From: DATKSS01 sp049582065
GTDB taxonomy: Bacteria > Chloroflexota > Dormibacteria > Dormibacterales > Dormibacteraceae
DNA length: 5,895 bases
Direction: 5' to 3'
Assembly (NCBI GenBank): GCA_049582065.1
Contig: JBAUTF010000350.1
Location: forward strand, 1-5,895
Numbering within the stretch: the stretch's first letter is position 1; every line of letters starts with the position of its first letter. Below are positions 1 through 5,782 of this stretch, piece by piece. The position numbers were made by a program, and so were the translations under genes. The notes below the pieces were generated by a model that had not been told where the DNA came from, made no database searches, and was given only the letters and a program-made list of their open reading frames with translations.

Positions 1-234
1 CACAGCGACGCTCAGCTCGTGGAGGTCGTGCTCGGGGCCCGCACCGACGGTTGGTTCTTCGTCGAGGTCAAAGACGATGGACGTGGGAGCGACTCCGACA
101 TCGGCAAGCGTAAACCCGGCCTTGGGAGTCTAGGCATGCGCGAGCGTGCCGTGATCTTAGGAGCCAGGCTCGACGTCCAGAGTGTCCCCGGCGGGGGCAC
201 CTCAGTCCGCGCATCACTTCCAAAGGAAAAATGA
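1..234 (+). CDS. Sensor histidine kinase, C-terminal ATP-binding domain (5' truncated)
   Basis: This is the last 77 residues of a kinase whose start lies left of the window; the frame is open from base 1. Visible HATPase_c motifs are the G1 box DDGRG (residues 25-29 of the fragment), the G2 box GLGSLGMRERA (40-50) and the closing GGGTSV (64-69). The GLGLxGMRERA-type G2 box is typical of the HisKA_3 family (NarX, LiaS, DesK, DegS), which autophosphorylates on His and passes phosphate to a NarL-type regulator. The downstream gene is exactly such a regulator and begins one base after this stop codon, so the two are almost certainly a cognate pair. The sensor region, membrane segments, phosphorylated His and N box are outside the window, so the signal cannot be inferred. 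Family assignment is firm; the exact subfamily is not. Confidence 0.9.
   Translation, partial: HSDAQLVEVVLGARTDGWFFVEVKDDGRGSDSDIGKRKPGLGSLGMRERAVILGARLDVQSVPGGGTSVRASLPKEK
222..229 (+). promoter_or_regulatory. Shine-Dalgarno site deciding the start of response regulator 1
   Basis: AAAGGAAA ends six bases before the ATG at 236 and overlaps the last codons of the kinase gene. It supports the ATG at 236 over the upstream in-frame GTG at 182. Starting at 182 would add 18 residues without receiver character and overlap the kinase by 53 bases. Confidence 0.7.
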
Positions 235-235
235 A

Positions 236-919
236 ATGAGCATTGCGACACATCCGACAGAGTTGACGACCAGCACCAGGACCGCACGAGTCCTGATCGC
301 GGACGACCAGACGCTCTTCCGATCTGGCCTGGCGCGACTGCTCGACGTCGACGACCGGGTCACAGTCGTCGGCGAGGCTACCGACGGCCTCGATGCGGTC
401 AAGCAGGCCCTCGCGCTGAAGCCCGAAGTCGTGTTGATGGACATCAAAATGCCAAACCTGGACGGCATCGAAGCGACGCGCAGGATAACGAGCGAGAACC
501 CCAAGATCAAGGTGCTGATGCTCACCACCTTCGAAGCCGACAACCACGTGATCCAGGCGCTGAAGGCGGGCGCCAGCGGCTATGTGCTCAAGGATTCGCA
601 GCCGAGTGCAATCGTCTCGAGCATCCTGGCGGTGGTTTCCGGAGAGCGGGTGATGGCCAGCGCCGTGGCCAACCGCGTGTTAGAGATGCTGACCGGCGCC
701 ACCACTCCCAAAGAGTTTTACGACGGGCTTACGGCGCGGGAGGTGGAGATTCTAAAGATGCTGGCCACCGGCATGGCCAACAAGCAAATCGCCTACAAGT
801 TGAAGATCAGCGACAAGACCGTTCGAAACCATGTCAGCAACATGTACGAGAAGCTGAACATCTTCGACCGATCCCAAGCGGTCCTCTACGCAGTGCGGAA
901 GGGCCTGGTCGAAATCTGA
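236..919 (+). CDS. NarL/LiaR-family response regulator (canonical receiver + LuxR-type HTH)
   Basis: This is a 227-residue DNA-binding response regulator, the usual size for the NarL/FixJ class. The receiver domain spans about residues 17-135 and keeps every phosphorylation residue: acidic pair D23/D24, phospho-acceptor D69 (in LMDIKMPNLDG), switch T97 and K119 (in GYVLKD). The LuxR-type HTH spans about 163-227 (GLTAREVEILKMLATG, then SDKTVRNHVSNMYEKL as the recognition region). By family knowledge, phosphorylation at D69 promotes dimerisation and binding to inverted-repeat operators. The gene follows the HisKA_3-type kinase by one base and has its own Shine-Dalgarno site, so it is probably co-transcribed with it. 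Its targets are unknown; the downstream regulator and pilus operon are the obvious candidates because a motif is shared by their leaders. LiaR, VraR and DegU are relatives, but no specific symbol can be given. Confidence 0.95.
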   Translation: MSIATHPTELTTSTRTARVLIADDQTLFRSGLARLLDVDDRVTVVGEATDGLDAVKQALALKPEVVLMDIKMPNLDGIEATRRITSENPKIKVLMLTTFEADNHVIQALKAGASGYVLKDSQPSAIVSSILAVVSGERVMASAVANRVLEMLTGATTPKEFYDGLTAREVEILKMLATGMANKQIAYKLKISDKTVRNHVSNMYEKLNIFDRSQAVLYAVRKGLVEI

Positions 920-924
920 CCTTC

Positions 925-943
925 GGTCCCGGGACACGGGACC
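925..943 (+). terminator. GC-rich hairpin after response regulator 1
   Basis: GGTCCCG (925-931) and CGGGACC (937-943) form a perfect 7-bp stem with a 5-base loop, beginning five bases after the regulator 1 stop codon. No T-tract follows, so it is either a U-less terminator or attenuator of the kind common in high-GC genomes, or a protein-binding site. The left part also contains the alternative 10-bp palindrome GTCCCGGGAC (926-935), so two mutually exclusive pairings are possible. Confidence 0.4.
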
Positions 944-950
944 TATGCGT

Positions 951-990
951 CCCCCTCTCTAGTACGACGATCCCATTACCCGGGAGGGGG
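951..990. repeat. C-tract/G-tract inverted repeat upstream of regulator 2
   Basis: CCCCCTC (951-957) is the exact reverse complement of GAGGGGG (984-990), with a 26-base spacer. It could form a stem in RNA or simply reflect a pyrimidine-rich and a purine-rich tract flanking the promoter region of regulator 2. The right arm overlaps the shared motif at 975-992. No function can be assigned from sequence alone. Confidence 0.35.
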
Positions 991-992
991 GG
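975..992 (+). promoter_or_regulatory. Shared motif, copy A (ATTACCCGGGWGGNNGGG)
   Basis: ATTACCCGGG at 975-984 recurs exactly at 1771-1780 in the pilB leader, and the match continues as WGGNNGGG for 15 of 18 identical bases. This copy also contains TACCC (977-981) facing GGGTA (990-994), an 18-bp inverted repeat of the layout favoured by dimeric NarL-type regulators. It lies 19 bases upstream of the regulator 2 start. It may be an operator or part of a promoter; this is inference from position and repetition only. Confidence 0.4.
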
Positions 993-1004
993 TAGACCTA
1001 CAGT
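976..1004 (+). promoter_or_regulatory. Weak promoter candidate for regulator 2
   Basis: TTACCC (976-981, 3 of 6 against a vegetative -35) and TACAGT (999-1004, 4 of 6 against a -10) are 17 bp apart. The predicted transcription start would fall at about 1011-1012, on the proposed GTG start codon, giving a leaderless mRNA. This fits the absence of a usable Shine-Dalgarno site there. The element matches are weak. Confidence 0.25.
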
Positions 1005-1011
1005 CCAGCTT

Positions 1012-1728
1012 GTGGTAGTCGTGCCTGGCCGCGTATCGGAGGGTGACAACGATTCGGAGAGGGTCCAATCGGACGGTTCAGCAAGTGGCCCGTTGATCTT
1101 GGTGATCGACCGCCAACCGCTGTTTCTTGCAGCACTCGGCAGCCTGCTTGCTGCGCCTCCGGTGTGCGCTCGCATGAAGTTTGCCCAGGATTCAGATGCC
1201 GGCCTTGAGATCGCTTCGTTGGGCGACGTCGACCTGGTCTTTTGCGAAGTAAGGGCCGAGCCAGTCCCGGCGCTCGAGCTCGCGAGCCGATTGGCCCAGC
1301 TTTCGCCAAAAGTCCCTGTAATCGTGCTTGGGGAAACTGACGACGAGCGGCTCATGACGGCGGCGATCCATAGCGATGTCGCGGGCCTGTTTACCAAAGA
1401 TGCGGCTCTCGACGAGTTCCTTGTTGGAGTCCGAGCGGTGCTGTCAGGGCATCGAGCCGTGGGCGCCAACCTCATGAGCCGCGTGCTTGCTCGGCTGAGC
1501 CAGCAGCCCTTGAACGGTCGCCGGCCGCAGATCCCGCTCTCCGCCACCGAACTGGACATCCTGACGATGATCGGGCAGGCCAAATCGATCAGCGCGATCG
1601 CCGAAAGTCGCGGCATAAGTCACAAGACAGTGCGAAACCACCTGGCCAACATCTACCGAAAACTGGAGCTCCGCAGCCGCACCGAGGCGATGCTGTGTGC
1701 CGTCCGCATGGGACTGACATCCAGCTAG
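1012..1728 (+). CDS. Atypical NarL-family response regulator with degenerate receiver (Asp to Glu)
   Basis: This 238-residue protein has a receiver-like fold (about residues 27-145) and an intact LuxR-type HTH (about 175-235, with SHKTVRNHLANIYRKL as recognition region). Aligned by eye with the regulator just upstream, the acidic pair DD is I32-D33, the phospho-acceptor Asp is E79 (in LVFCEVRAEP), the switch Thr is G107 (in VIVLGETDDE), and only K129 (in LFTKD) is kept. It probably cannot be phosphorylated normally; Glu at that site can mimic phospho-Asp in some regulators, so constitutive or ligand-controlled activity is plausible (inference). The HTH shares the KTVRNH core with regulator 1, suggesting overlapping DNA targets. 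GTG at 1012 is the first in-frame start; GTG at 1021 is equally possible, and neither has a well-placed Shine-Dalgarno site. The gene is separated from regulator 1 by 92 bp that hold a hairpin and a candidate promoter. Confidence 0.88.
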   Translation: MVVVPGRVSEGDNDSERVQSDGSASGPLILVIDRQPLFLAALGSLLAAPPVCARMKFAQDSDAGLEIASLGDVDLVFCEVRAEPVPALELASRLAQLSPKVPVIVLGETDDERLMTAAIHSDVAGLFTKDAALDEFLVGVRAVLSGHRAVGANLMSRVLARLSQQPLNGRRPQIPLSATELDILTMIGQAKSISAIAESRGISHKTVRNHLANIYRKLELRSRTEAMLCAVRMGLTSS

Positions 1729-1770
1729 GCAAGTCGTGACTCGCCGTGTGCCCAGACCGAACCGGGACAA

Positions 1771-1788
1771 ATTACCCGGGTGGTCGGG
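1771..1788 (+). promoter_or_regulatory. Shared motif, copy B, in the pilB leader
   Basis: ATTACCCGGG (1771-1780) followed by TGGTCGGG matches copy A at 975-992 in 15 of 18 bases. It lies 43 bases after the regulator 2 stop and 88 bases before the chosen pilB start. Unlike copy A, it lacks the facing GGGTA half-site. A CATTCT at 1796-1801 would sit 18 bp after TTACCC (1772-1777) as a poor -10. The likely role is an operator or promoter element for the pilus operon, possibly read by one or both adjacent regulators; unproven. Confidence 0.4.
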
Positions 1789-1847
1789 CGATTCCCATTC
1801 TCAAGACGAGCCGATCGACCTCACCATTCTGACCATGCCTTCCCCCA

Positions 1848-1859
1848 GGACTGCAGTCC
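1848..1859. repeat. Perfect 12-bp palindrome upstream of pilB
   Basis: GGACTGCAGTCC is a perfect palindrome ending 17 bases before the ATG at 1877. It could be an operator for a dimeric regulator or a small RNA stem in the leader. The half-site CAGTCC also occurs at 1001-1006, just upstream of the regulator 2 start. Function is unknown, and a single 12-bp palindrome can arise by chance. Confidence 0.3.
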
Positions 1860-1876
1860 CGCCTGCCCGGCATACA

Positions 1877-3553
1877 ATGCGGTTTGGCGAGCACCTTCTG
1901 GCGAGTGGCTTGATCGACGAAGCTCAGCTCGAGCGTGCCCTTGCTGCACAGAGGCTCAGCGGATACCTGCTGGGTTTCGTGGTCCTGAGCCTCGGCCTCT
2001 TGGACGACGACACGCTGACGGCGGCGCTAGGGGACCACCTTGGTACACCGGTGGCCGACCTGCGCACGGAGGCGGTCGACCCGGAGGCGGCGCGCCTCGT
2101 GCCCGAGGAGTTCGCAAGAAGGCACGTCGTCCTGCCGATCCGGCGGGAGAACGGCCACCTCGCGGTGGCCATGGTCGACCCCGCCAACCTCGCGCTATTG
2201 AATGACGTTCGGTTGCTCTCTGGGATGGCGGTCGAGCCATATCTCGCCACTCGCTCCGACATCCTGGCCAACCTCAGCCGCGTCCACAGCACCAGCCCAC
2301 GTATCCACGAGGCGGCGAAGTCCTTGCAGGAGTCTCGCCCGCGCCTTGCCATAGACCGCGCCGCCGCGGTGGACCTGAACTCGATCACCGCCTCTTCGCC
2401 GGCGGTCGAGATTGTGAACCTCCTGATCACTCAGGGCGTGCGGGATAGGGCTTCGGACATCCATATGGAGCCTCAGAAGGGCTACCTTCGAATTCGCTTC
2501 CGGATCGACGGAGTGCTGCAGGACGTTGCGCACCTGCCAGCTACTACCGGAGCAGCCCTGGCGTCTCGCATAAAGATCCTCGCGGACATGAATATCGTCG
2601 AAAGGCGCCGGGCACAAGACGGTCAGGTCAGCATGACGATCGACGGTCGCGAGCTCGACATCCGGGTGGCCACGCTCGAGACGGTCTGGGGCGAGAAGAT
2701 CGTGCTCCGGCTCCTGGATAGGAGCCGTTCACTCATCGCGCTTCAACAGCTCGGCTTTTCCCAGAGTGCCTACCAGAACTATCACCGCATGCTGCATTCG
2801 CCCTACGGGATGATCATCGTCTCGGGTCCGACCGGAAGCGGTAAGACCACCTCGCTGTACGCATCTCTCAATGAGCTCGACCAGCAGGTCCGAAACATCA
2901 TGACGATTGAGGATCCGGTCGAGTACATGTTCGACAACATCAATCAAAGCCAGATCAACAAGCTGGCCGACATCAGCTTCGCGAACGGCCTGCGCGCCAT
3001 CCTCCGTCAGGACCCGGATATCATCCTGGTCGGCGAGATCCGGGACCGCGAGACAGCCGAGATCGCTGTTCAATCGGCCCTGACCGGCCACCTCGTTCTC
3101 TCATCGCTGCACGCGACGGATGCGGTCGGTGCTCTCCTCCGCTTCATCGACATGGGAATCGACGGGTTCCTGATCGCATCGTCGGTGATTGCGATCGTTG
3201 CGCAGCGATTGGTCCGCAAGATCTGTGAAGGATGCAAAGTCGCTTATGAGCCGACACCCGAGGACATCGACTTCGGGCTGTCGCTGGGTCGCGCAATCCC
3301 GCCCCAGCTTTATCGGGGAAGAGGTTGCGGTCGATGCAACCTGACCGGTTACTACGACCGCATCGGCGTCTTCGAGGTCCTGACAATGACCGACGAGTTG
3401 AAGCGACTGGTGATTGCCAAGGCAAGTCACAAGGAACTGGTCGAGGTGGCCGCAGCCGGGGGCATGGTGCCCCTCCGGTTGGACGCCTGGGACCGCATTA
3501 CCAGCGGGGTGACCACCGTTTCGGAAGTCCTCCGCAGCGTGTACATCATCTGA
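1877..3553 (+). CDS. pilB: PilB/GspE-type type IV pilus assembly ATPase with MshEN domain
   Basis: This is a cytoplasmic hexameric motor that powers pilus extension. The protein is 558 residues from this start, normal for PilB. The N-terminal MshEN domain begins at once: R2-F3-G4 to Q25 fits the RLGxxLLxxGLIxxxxLxxxLxxQ motif except Phe for Leu, and a second, weaker copy runs LLGFVVLSLGLL (31-42). This domain type binds c-di-GMP in MshE and relatives. The ATPase core has Walker A GPTGSGKT (317-324), Asp box MTIEDPVEY (342-350), Walker B region DIILVGEIRD (381-390), His-box histidines H405 and H412, and the zinc tetracysteine C450/C453/C484/C487. The frame is open back to a GTG at 1736, with ATG at 1835 also possible; 1877 is chosen because it lies directly before the first conserved motif and leaves the shared non-coding motif outside the gene. 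None of the starts has a clear Shine-Dalgarno site. A type II secretion GspE is the alternative, but the prepilins downstream favour a pilus or competence-type pseudopilus. Confidence 0.95.
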   Translation: MRFGEHLLASGLIDEAQLERALAAQRLSGYLLGFVVLSLGLLDDDTLTAALGDHLGTPVADLRTEAVDPEAARLVPEEFARRHVVLPIRRENGHLAVAMVDPANLALLNDVRLLSGMAVEPYLATRSDILANLSRVHSTSPRIHEAAKSLQESRPRLAIDRAAAVDLNSITASSPAVEIVNLLITQGVRDRASDIHMEPQKGYLRIRFRIDGVLQDVAHLPATTGAALASRIKILADMNIVERRRAQDGQVSMTIDGRELDIRVATLETVWGEKIVLRLLDRSRSLIALQQLGFSQSAYQNYHRMLHSPYGMIIVSGPTGSGKTTSLYASLNELDQQVRNIMTIEDPVEYMFDNINQSQINKLADISFANGLRAILRQDPDIILVGEIRDRETAEIAVQSALTGHLVLSSLHATDAVGALLRFIDMGIDGFLIASSVIAIVAQRLVRKICEGCKVAYEPTPEDIDFGLSLGRAIPPQLYRGRGCGRCNLTGYYDRIGVFEVLTMTDELKRLVIAKASHKELVEVAAAGGMVPLRLDAWDRITSGVTTVSEVLRSVYII

Positions 3554-3561
3554 GGGAGCGA

Positions 3562-4776
3562 ATGGCCAAATTTGTTTTCCGCGCATATTCGCCTCGAGGA
3601 ACTCTCGAGGAGAGGGTCGTCCGTGGCGACACTGCCTCGCTCATCAACCGCGACCTGGTCGAGCGGGGATACCGGGTAGTCGCCCTCCGACCCGCCAAGT
3701 CGGGCTGGCGCTGGTTTTACCGCCAGATGCCCACCTTCTTCCGGGTCAAAGCATCAGACCTGGTGCTCTTCTCGCGGCAGCTCGCCACCTTCCTGAGGGT
3801 GGGGGTGCCGATCACTGATGCGATCAAGCTCCTGCGCGACGGAACGAAGTCCGGGGCGTTCAGGGCCGCGCTGGACGACATCAACGACGACCTCGACGAA
3901 GGGGAAGCTTTTTCCGAGGCTGTCGCCCACCACCCAACCGTCTTCAACCAGCTTTACGTGGATATGATCCGGGCCGCGGAATACAGTGGCAGCCTGGACA
4001 AGGTCCTGGTGCAGATAGCCACCTATCTACAGCGCCAGGACAGCGCTGTGAAGAAGCTGCGAAGCGCGATGATCTACCCCGCGGTCATCCTGACGCTCGC
4101 GGCCGGCGTCTGTACGGTCCTCATCGTCGTCGTGCTGCCCAACTTCGTGCTCCTCTTCAGGGAGTTCCACGCCAATCTCCCTCTGCCGACGAGAATCCTG
4201 ATTGCACTCGGGGCCTTCTCAGAGGCTTATCGCTACGAGATCATCGCGTCTATCGCCCTTCTGTTTCTGGTCGGTTTCACCTTCTTCCAGAGCCGTCCGG
4301 GCAAGATCTTCTGGGACTACGCTCTCCTGAGGCTGCCCGTCCTCGGAAGCATCGTCCAGTACGCGATCATCGAGCGCTTCATGCGGACCTTGGCCACCAT
4401 GCTGGGCGCGGGAATTCCGATCAGCCAGACCTTCGACGTGGCGATCGCGTCCGCCGGCAACGTTCGTTACAAGCGCGGACTTGATTCGGTCAGAAAACGG
4501 ATGGTGACGGGTGATGGCTTCTCGGCCCCACTGGAAGCGACCGGACTCTTCGCTCCGATGATGATCCGCATGGTGCGCGTCGGCGAAGAGACAGGGACTC
4601 TTGACGCCAGCCTTGAACAAATCGCGGATTTCCTCAGCGAGGAGATGGACTACAAGGTCCGGAACATGATCGCCCTGATGGAGCCCGCATTGATCATCGC
4701 CGTGGGCGCGGCGGTCGGCTTCGTCGCAATCTCTGTGATCACGCCTATGTATGGACTGCTGCAGACGGTCAAGTGA
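3562..4776 (+). CDS. pilC: PilC/GspF-type inner-membrane platform protein
   Basis: This is the polytopic membrane protein on which PilB acts to insert pilins into the fibre. It has 404 residues, normal for the family. A short cytoplasmic N-terminal domain (1-60) precedes two T2SSF repeats, at about 66-190 (from DLVLFSRQLATFLRVGVPI) and 267-395 (from IIERFMRTLATMLGAGIPI). Both carry the family's L-x-G-x-P-I and GxLDxxLxQIAxxL-like patterns (GSLDKVLVQIATYL and GTLDASLEQIADFL). Membrane segments are visible at about 172-195, 227-245 and 375-397. The ATG at 3562 has GAGGGAG at 3552-3558, overlapping the pilB stop codon; the gap between the genes is eight bases. No pilT retraction ATPase lies between pilB and pilC, where many operons have one. 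The stop codon shares one base with the next start (TGATG). Confidence 0.95.
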   Translation: MAKFVFRAYSPRGTLEERVVRGDTASLINRDLVERGYRVVALRPAKSGWRWFYRQMPTFFRVKASDLVLFSRQLATFLRVGVPITDAIKLLRDGTKSGAFRAALDDINDDLDEGEAFSEAVAHHPTVFNQLYVDMIRAAEYSGSLDKVLVQIATYLQRQDSAVKKLRSAMIYPAVILTLAAGVCTVLIVVVLPNFVLLFREFHANLPLPTRILIALGAFSEAYRYEIIASIALLFLVGFTFFQSRPGKIFWDYALLRLPVLGSIVQYAIIERFMRTLATMLGAGIPISQTFDVAIASAGNVRYKRGLDSVRKRMVTGDGFSAPLEATGLFAPMMIRMVRVGEETGTLDASLEQIADFLSEEMDYKVRNMIALMEPALIIAVGAAVGFVAISVITPMYGLLQTVK

Positions 4777-5207
4777 TGTCCAAGCGGTCCAGGAGGCACC
4801 GGGCGCAATCGGGAACGACGCTGATCGAGCTCCTCGTGAGCACGGTCATCATCGGGGTCGCCCTGGTGATTCTGGTCGGGATGTTCAGCACTGGAGTGAT
4901 CGACTCGAATCTGTCGAAGCGACAGACGGCGGCTCAGGCCGCCACCCAGTACGAGGAAGAAAGTATCGGCGCGATGCCGTACAAGGCGAACCCCGCCAGC
5001 TACTCCGAGTGCTTCGCCTCAGATGGCACTGGAAACCCCAGCGTCGTCGGGTACCTCGGCAGCTGCACCGGCTCGGCAAAGATCCGAGCCGACGTGAGCG
5101 CCGAGCAGCTTCCAGGCAACCTCCAGCAGTGGACGATCCAGATCAGAACGTGGCCGGCTCCGGCGCCGGTCGGCATTCCTGTGTCCGTCTATAAGGTGGA
5201 TCGGTGA
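4776..5207 (+). CDS. Type IV prepilin-like protein (class III signal peptide), minor pilin candidate
   Basis: This is a 143-residue prepilin. A basic leader (MSKRSRRHRAQSG) ends at G13, and cleavage by prepilin peptidase would give a mature chain starting TTLIELLV, with the conserved Glu at +5 (E18) and a hydrophobic helix to about residue 37. The globular part is small and has two cysteines (C79, C97) that could form a disulfide. Residue +1 is Thr instead of the usual Phe or Met. It resembles PilV/GspI-type minor pilins in size and position, but the C-terminal part is not recognised, so no symbol is given. The ATG overlaps the pilC stop by one base (TGATG), indicating translational coupling; a GTG directly upstream at 4773 is an alternative start. 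The last four bases are shared with the next gene. Confidence 0.88.
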   Translation: MSKRSRRHRAQSGTTLIELLVSTVIIGVALVILVGMFSTGVIDSNLSKRQTAAQAATQYEEESIGAMPYKANPASYSECFASDGTGNPSVVGYLGSCTGSAKIRADVSAEQLPGNLQQWTIQIRTWPAPAPVGIPVSVYKVDR

Positions 5208-5782
5208 GCCAGGTCAGCCAGCGGCGGATGCATCAACAGGGAGGGTTCACGCTGATCGAGCTGATGATCGCGACAGCGATCGGGTTGGTTGTGCTGACCG
5301 GACTCACTTCGGTCCTCTTCACAACCTACCAGGCCAACCAGATAGCGACCAGCAGGGTCGAAGCGTCAGGCCAGATCCGCAACTTCGAAGAGACGGCCTA
5401 CGACGACTTCGCCCTCAGCAGCCTGCCGCCCACCCCGGGAAGCTGCGGCAGCAGCGGCCAGCCGCCGTGCACCCAGGATTCCATTCAGCTCAAGGGCTGC
5501 GGGATGACCAACTCGGCGACTCCGTCGCTGCAGAGCCGCACCATCGCATACGCCTGGAACGTAGGGACTCAGTCAATCGACCGGCATGTCAACGCGGGGC
5601 CCGCCAACCCAGTAGCCTCCAGCGTGACAGCCTTCTCCTGGTACATCGACGGGGTCGCCCCAAGCCAGTCAGTGGTGGTGACGATGACCGTGACGATCAG
5701 CACCTACAGCCAGACGCAGACGTTGCGGTTCCATCCGAGGGTTGTCTCGCAGCTGCCCCAATACGTGGCCAGTCCATGCTGA
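5204..5782 (+). CDS. Type IV prepilin-like protein, PilW/GspJ-like minor pilin candidate
   Basis: This is a 192-residue prepilin with a textbook class III signal: the leader ends QQGG (11-14), cleavage falls before F15, then FTLIELMIATAIGLVVLTGL follows with Glu at +5 (E19). The globular domain carries four cysteines (C81, C89, C99 and C192, the last residue), so two disulfides are possible. Size, order after a smaller prepilin and position before a PilX-like gene suggest a PilW/GspJ role in priming pilus assembly, but this is positional inference. The GTG start at 5204 overlaps the preceding stop as GTGA and has AAGGTGG (5193-5199) four bases upstream. An in-frame ATG at 5228 would also keep the signal peptide, with a shorter leader and no good ribosome site. 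Confidence 0.9.
   Translation: MSQVSQRRMHQQGGFTLIELMIATAIGLVVLTGLTSVLFTTYQANQIATSRVEASGQIRNFEETAYDDFALSSLPPTPGSCGSSGQPPCTQDSIQLKGCGMTNSATPSLQSRTIAYAWNVGTQSIDRHVNAGPANPVASSVTAFSWYIDGVAPSQSVVVTMTVTISTYSQTQTLRFHPRVVSQLPQYVASPC

Noticed and set aside
182..235. Upstream GTG start for response regulator 1
   Set aside because: It would add 18 residues without receiver similarity and overlap the kinase by 53 bases. The ATG at 236 has a well-placed Shine-Dalgarno site.
1038..1043. GGAGGG as the Shine-Dalgarno site of regulator 2
   Set aside because: The nearby GTG (1043) is out of frame and no in-frame start codon lies 5-10 bases downstream. It is internal coding sequence if translation starts at 1012 or 1021.
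834..1616. Long antisense open frame of 260 codons across regulator 2
   Set aside because: It is Ser/Arg/Pro-rich with no domain and lies opposite a clearly conserved regulator gene. Such frames are expected in GC-rich DNA.
1873..1878. TACAAT as a -10 promoter element for pilB
   Set aside because: It overlaps the chosen ATG, so transcription would start inside the gene, and there is no matching -35 at 16-18 bp upstream (the bases near 1850 read ACTGCA).
1956..2240. Gly/Pro/Arg-rich frames in both strands inside pilB
   Set aside because: Their low-complexity composition is typical of wrong-frame translation of high-GC coding DNA, and the pilB frame has full MshEN and ATPase motifs.
3325..3561. 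N-terminal extension of the pilC frame into pilB
   Set aside because: The stretch is a frame shadow of the pilB C-terminus, including its zinc-binding region. ATG 3562 has a Shine-Dalgarno site and begins the normal PilC N-terminus.
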